Below are positions 7,037-8,447 of a stretch of 8,447 nucleotides of DNA, piece by piece. Below the pieces are notes generated by a model that saw only the letters and a program-made list of their open reading frames with translations, did no database searches and was not told the DNA's origin. The stretch is from CAYMQB01 sp964392665. Its GTDB lineage: Bacteria > Hydrothermota > E44-bin80. How positions within the stretch are numbered: the first letter of the stretch is position 1; every line of letters starts with the position of its first letter. The stretch spans positions 1-8,447 of the forward strand of contig CAYMQB010000062.1 of assembly GCA_964392665.1 (NCBI GenBank), given 5' to 3'. The position numbers and the translations under genes are program-made.

Positions 7037-7108
7037 TCAAATCTTCTCTATAAGCTTAAAAATGAGTTTTGTAAGTAAAGAATCCATATCCTTATCCGAT
7101 TCAAACAT
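7037..7108 (-). CDS. Possible 23-codon micro-ORF between divIVA and the TPR gene
   Basis: The 71-nt gap between divIVA and the TPR lipoprotein is filled exactly by one open frame of 23 codons plus stop. Its ATG (7108-7106) shares one base with the divIVA stop (TAATG), and its TGA (7039-7037) touches the next gene's ATG (TGAATG). The peptide begins with an acidic stretch (MFESDKDMD) and continues with an amphipathic, Leu/Ile/Lys-rich segment (SLLTKLIFKLIEKI). No Shine-Dalgarno is visible, so translation would depend on re-initiation after divIVA. A frame this short can arise by chance; the exact fit at both ends is the argument for it. It could instead be only a spacer, or a leader that couples translation. 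Confidence 0.35.
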   Translation of the reverse strand: MFESDKDMDSLLTKLIFKLIEKI

Positions 7109-7683
7109 TAAGGTTTATCTAAAAAAAGGTCCCCAATTCCTTTAAGGGTTCCACGAGATTTGCTACCCAGTTCTTTATCTTGGGAATCAATCGATTTCTT
7201 GCTCTTTCCCTCATGTTCTACCTCTTCAATTTCCAGCTCCTCCCAACCCCTGTTGAGTACCTGAAGCTGCGCTTCAACCAAGCCCTTAAACTGAGCAATA
7301 AAATTGTCCCTTTGACTCTTCAATGATACTATCTGGGTTTTATACTTATTAGCCTGAGATCTTGCCTCTTCAAGAACATGGTCTGATTGAATTCGCGCAT
7401 TTCGCAGTATAAGTTCTGATTCCTTCTCCGCATTTCTTCGCAGCTCATCGGTTGTTTTTTGTGCGCTTGTCAGCGTATTCTGTAACGTTTTTTCCATCCT
7501 TCTATAGTCTTCGATCTTTGAATCAAGGTCCCGAAGCTGCTCCATATAGATAGTGTTCTCTTTTATGAGGTCTTCCATTTCCTTTGCAATCATCTCGAGA
7601 AAAACATTTACCTCATTTTTATCGAAACCCTTAAAAACGGCTTTAAATTCCTGTTTTCTAATATCAAGCGGCGTTATCTTCAT
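7108..7683 (-). CDS. divIVA: DivIVA-family protein
   Basis: DivIVA-family proteins are coiled-coil scaffolds that sit on negatively curved membrane at poles and division sites and recruit growth or division factors. The 191-residue product starts with the membrane-binding lipid-binding domain 'TPLDIRKQEFKAVFKGFDKNE'. It aligns without gaps to the B. subtilis N-terminus: F17 is conserved, the membrane-contacting R18 is K18, and 'GFD' matches 'GYD' at 19-21. A long heptad-patterned, charged coiled coil runs about 30-135. A polar, Lys/Ser-rich linker (about 150-178) and a short tail 'LKGIGDLFLD' close the protein. ATG 7683 is preceded 6 nt away by a near-perfect AAGGAGG (7690-7696). It is the first gene of the cluster, which also carries bamD, so in this organism the scaffold operates in an outer-membrane cell. 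Confidence 0.9.
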   Translation of the reverse strand: MKITPLDIRKQEFKAVFKGFDKNEVNVFLEMIAKEMEDLIKENTIYMEQLRDLDSKIEDYRRMEKTLQNTLTSAQKTTDELRRNAEKESELILRNARIQSDHVLEEARSQANKYKTQIVSLKSQRDNFIAQFKGLVEAQLQVLNRGWEELEIEEVEHEGKSKKSIDSQDKELGSKSRGTLKGIGDLFLDKP

Positions 7684-7728
7684 ATCCTACCTCCTTCATT
7701 TACAAACCAGAAATCACGACATTAGCAA

Positions 7729-7755
7729 ATTATACGAATCATTGCAAATATTCAA
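7729..7755 (-). promoter_or_regulatory. Candidate promoter of the divIVA-polA cluster
   Basis: On the minus strand a perfect TATAAT (7729-7734) is preceded by TTGAAT (7750-7755; four of six to TTGACA) with a 15-nt spacer, slightly short. The expected start near 7722 gives a leader of about 40 nt containing the strong AAGGAGG at 7690-7696. Confidence 0.5.
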
Positions 7756-7776
7756 TTGGCACCTCGGTATATTTTC

Positions 7777-7912
7777 ATAATTTCGTGCTGTAGGGTGTAT
7801 CATTTTCCAAATTTCCAATTTCTAATTTCGCCTTTCATGATGTGTGGTCTTATGTCTCATGTCTCTGCTCTGCCATTCTGATTTTCGTAATTTCTAATTT
7901 CGTAATTTCGTG
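7777..7912. repeat. TAATTTCG octamer-type low-complexity spacer
   Basis: The spacer between ssrA and divIVA is rich in the word TAATTTC(G). There is a dense run at 7886-7911 (TAATTTC, TAATTTCG, TAATTTCG in near-tandem at a period of 7-8), a second cluster at 7808-7830 (AATTTC three times) and a single AATTTCG near 7779-7785. Between them, 7838-7872 has GTCT-based words (GTGTGGTCT, TATGTCTCATGTCTC) like those in the 1921-2081 repeats. No gene is seen in 7760-7965 and no clear hairpin terminator follows ssrA. Confidence 0.5.
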
Positions 7913-7965
7913 TTTCTCTGTTGTGTTATTTTCCTGATTTTGCTTTTACGACATTCTCTGCAAGT

Positions 7966-8314
7966 TGGTGGAGGCGGTGGGAATCGAACCCACGTCCAGA
8001 GATAGAAAACTAATAGCTACTACATGCGTTTTTCGGATTTTTGCTTCGCCTTAAGAAACTCCTCCGAACAGGATTTTCCTAAAGCATAGCCTTTAAAATC
8101 TCATCTTTCCAAGCAAGGCAAATTGAAAAAACTAGTCTGTCATTCCGTCACCTTCATCAAACCCGACAGACAGGATTCGAGAAGATGTTGCTGCTTTATG
8201 CAGCAAATGCAACTTGGCTTACGCCAATTAGGTTTTTTGCCACTTTTAACGAGGTTGTGGCACCTCGGCATGCAACCATCAGCCTACATACCACTGTCGA
8301 GACCATTCGCCCCC
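7966..8314 (-). ncRNA. ssrA: tmRNA (transfer-messenger RNA), one-piece form
   Basis: tmRNA frees stalled ribosomes by acting first as alanyl-tRNA and then as a short mRNA that adds a degradation tag. The 349-nt gene has the standard ends: 5' GGGGGCG pairs with 3' CGCCTCC in a 7-bp acceptor stem. A G3-U pair in that stem is the alanine-identity signal, and CCA is encoded. The T arm is GUGGG-UUCGAUU-CCCAC. Near the 5' end, GCAUGCCGAGG closely matches other tmRNAs. Pseudoknot PK1 (8239-8267) is complete: stem 1 CGAGG/CCTCG and stem 2 GCCAC/GTGGC. Helix 5 is TTGCTGC-ATAAA-GCAGCAA (8188-8206) with the stop codon in its loop. The typical GCATGTAGTAGC lies in the 3' half. There is no sign of the two-piece permutation. 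Its own promoter lies upstream. Confidence 0.96.
8196..8225 (-). other. tmRNA tag-peptide reading frame (GVSQVAFAA)
   Basis: The frame ending in the helix-5 loop TAA (8198-8196) reads GVSQVAFAA if resumed at GGC (8225-8223), 13 nt after PK1. That matches the usual 11-13 nt distance, and UAAUU precedes the codon where E. coli has UAGUC. With the tRNA-borne alanine the tag would be A-GVSQVAFAA. The hydrophobic AFAA end resembles the ALAA recognised by ClpXP. Upstream in-frame codons (AAC CTA ATT) make a one-codon-earlier start conceivable but less well spaced. Confidence 0.75.
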
Positions 8315-8350
8315 ACTTATCAAGTTTGCTGCACACCTAGACTAAGAACA

Positions 8351-8379
8351 TATATAGCAATAAACGGTCAAAAAGTCAA
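8351..8379 (-). promoter_or_regulatory. ssrA promoter, sigma-70/RpoD type
   Basis: On the minus strand TTGACT (8374-8379) and TATATA (8351-8356) are separated by exactly 17 nt, five of six matches in each box. The predicted start near 8344 would give a precursor with a leader of about 30 nt, which RNase P would remove at 8314. The sequence from 8380 to the window edge shows no recognisable gene. Confidence 0.75.
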
Positions 8380-8447
8380 GCCTTTTTTGCCTTTCCCCAG
8401 ACAAATCGAAAGTAGAATTAAGCAGTGTATCTTTGCACTTAAAAATC

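Noticed and set aside
7880..7912. Short periodic repeats as a CRISPR array
   Set aside because: The 7-8-nt units have no spacers of uniform length between them and no cas genes are present; this is low-complexity repetition.
7966..8010. tRNA-like 3' end suggesting a tRNA gene
   Set aside because: The T arm and CCA belong to ssrA: the matching 5' acceptor strand lies about 340 nt away, with PK1 and a tag frame between.
8345..8446. Minus-strand frame open from the window edge, possible end of an upstream gene
   Set aside because: About 33 codons with no family resemblance, and the ssrA promoter runs through it; not supportable as a gene.

Overview
This AT-rich window appears to come from a diderm (outer-membrane) bacterium. 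The evidence is a BamD-type outer-membrane assembly lipoprotein, a second lipoprotein with a lipobox, and a C-terminal domain of the kind used by type IX secretion (Por sorting). The same window also carries a DivIVA-family protein, which is better known from Gram-positives but also occurs in several diderm lineages. That mix, plus intergenic spacers full of short repeats, would fit an uncultivated FCB-affiliated or WOR-3-like lineage. The taxon is an inference; no marker here settles it.

Layout, left to right. Positions 1-376 (+) hold a broken or truncated 3' end of a Por-sorted secreted protein, next to a 23-bp tandem duplication. Positions 557-1660 (+) encode a complete GT4 glycosyltransferase whose start codon sits almost directly behind a -10-like box, so its mRNA may be leaderless. 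Positions 1661-2084 are a convergent, gene-free spacer containing a palindromic element of a widely dispersed type, a 48-bp imperfect direct repeat and an octamer array.

From 7683 down to 2085 a co-directional minus-strand cluster reads divIVA, a possible 23-codon micro-ORF, a TPR lipoprotein, bamD, nadD and polA. The first four are joined by 0-4 nt junctions, nadD follows bamD after 27 nt, and polA follows nadD after 78 nt. The cluster has a plausible promoter (7729-7755) and a strong Shine-Dalgarno site in front of divIVA. Upstream of it, separated by a 210-bp repeat-rich spacer, lies a complete one-piece tmRNA gene (ssrA, 7966-8314, minus) with its own near-consensus sigma-70-type promoter at 8351-8379.

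Functionally the cluster joins cell-pole or division organisation (DivIVA), outer-membrane assembly (BamD and its TPR partner), NAD synthesis (NadD) and DNA repair/replication (PolA), with ribosome rescue (ssrA) alongside. I do not see an obviously new multi-gene system. The most unusual points are the micro-ORF fitted exactly between divIVA and the TPR gene, the apparently dead proofreading domain of PolA, the Gly-initiated tmRNA tag ending in AFAA, the possibly leaderless glycosyltransferase, and the octamer-periodic spacers.
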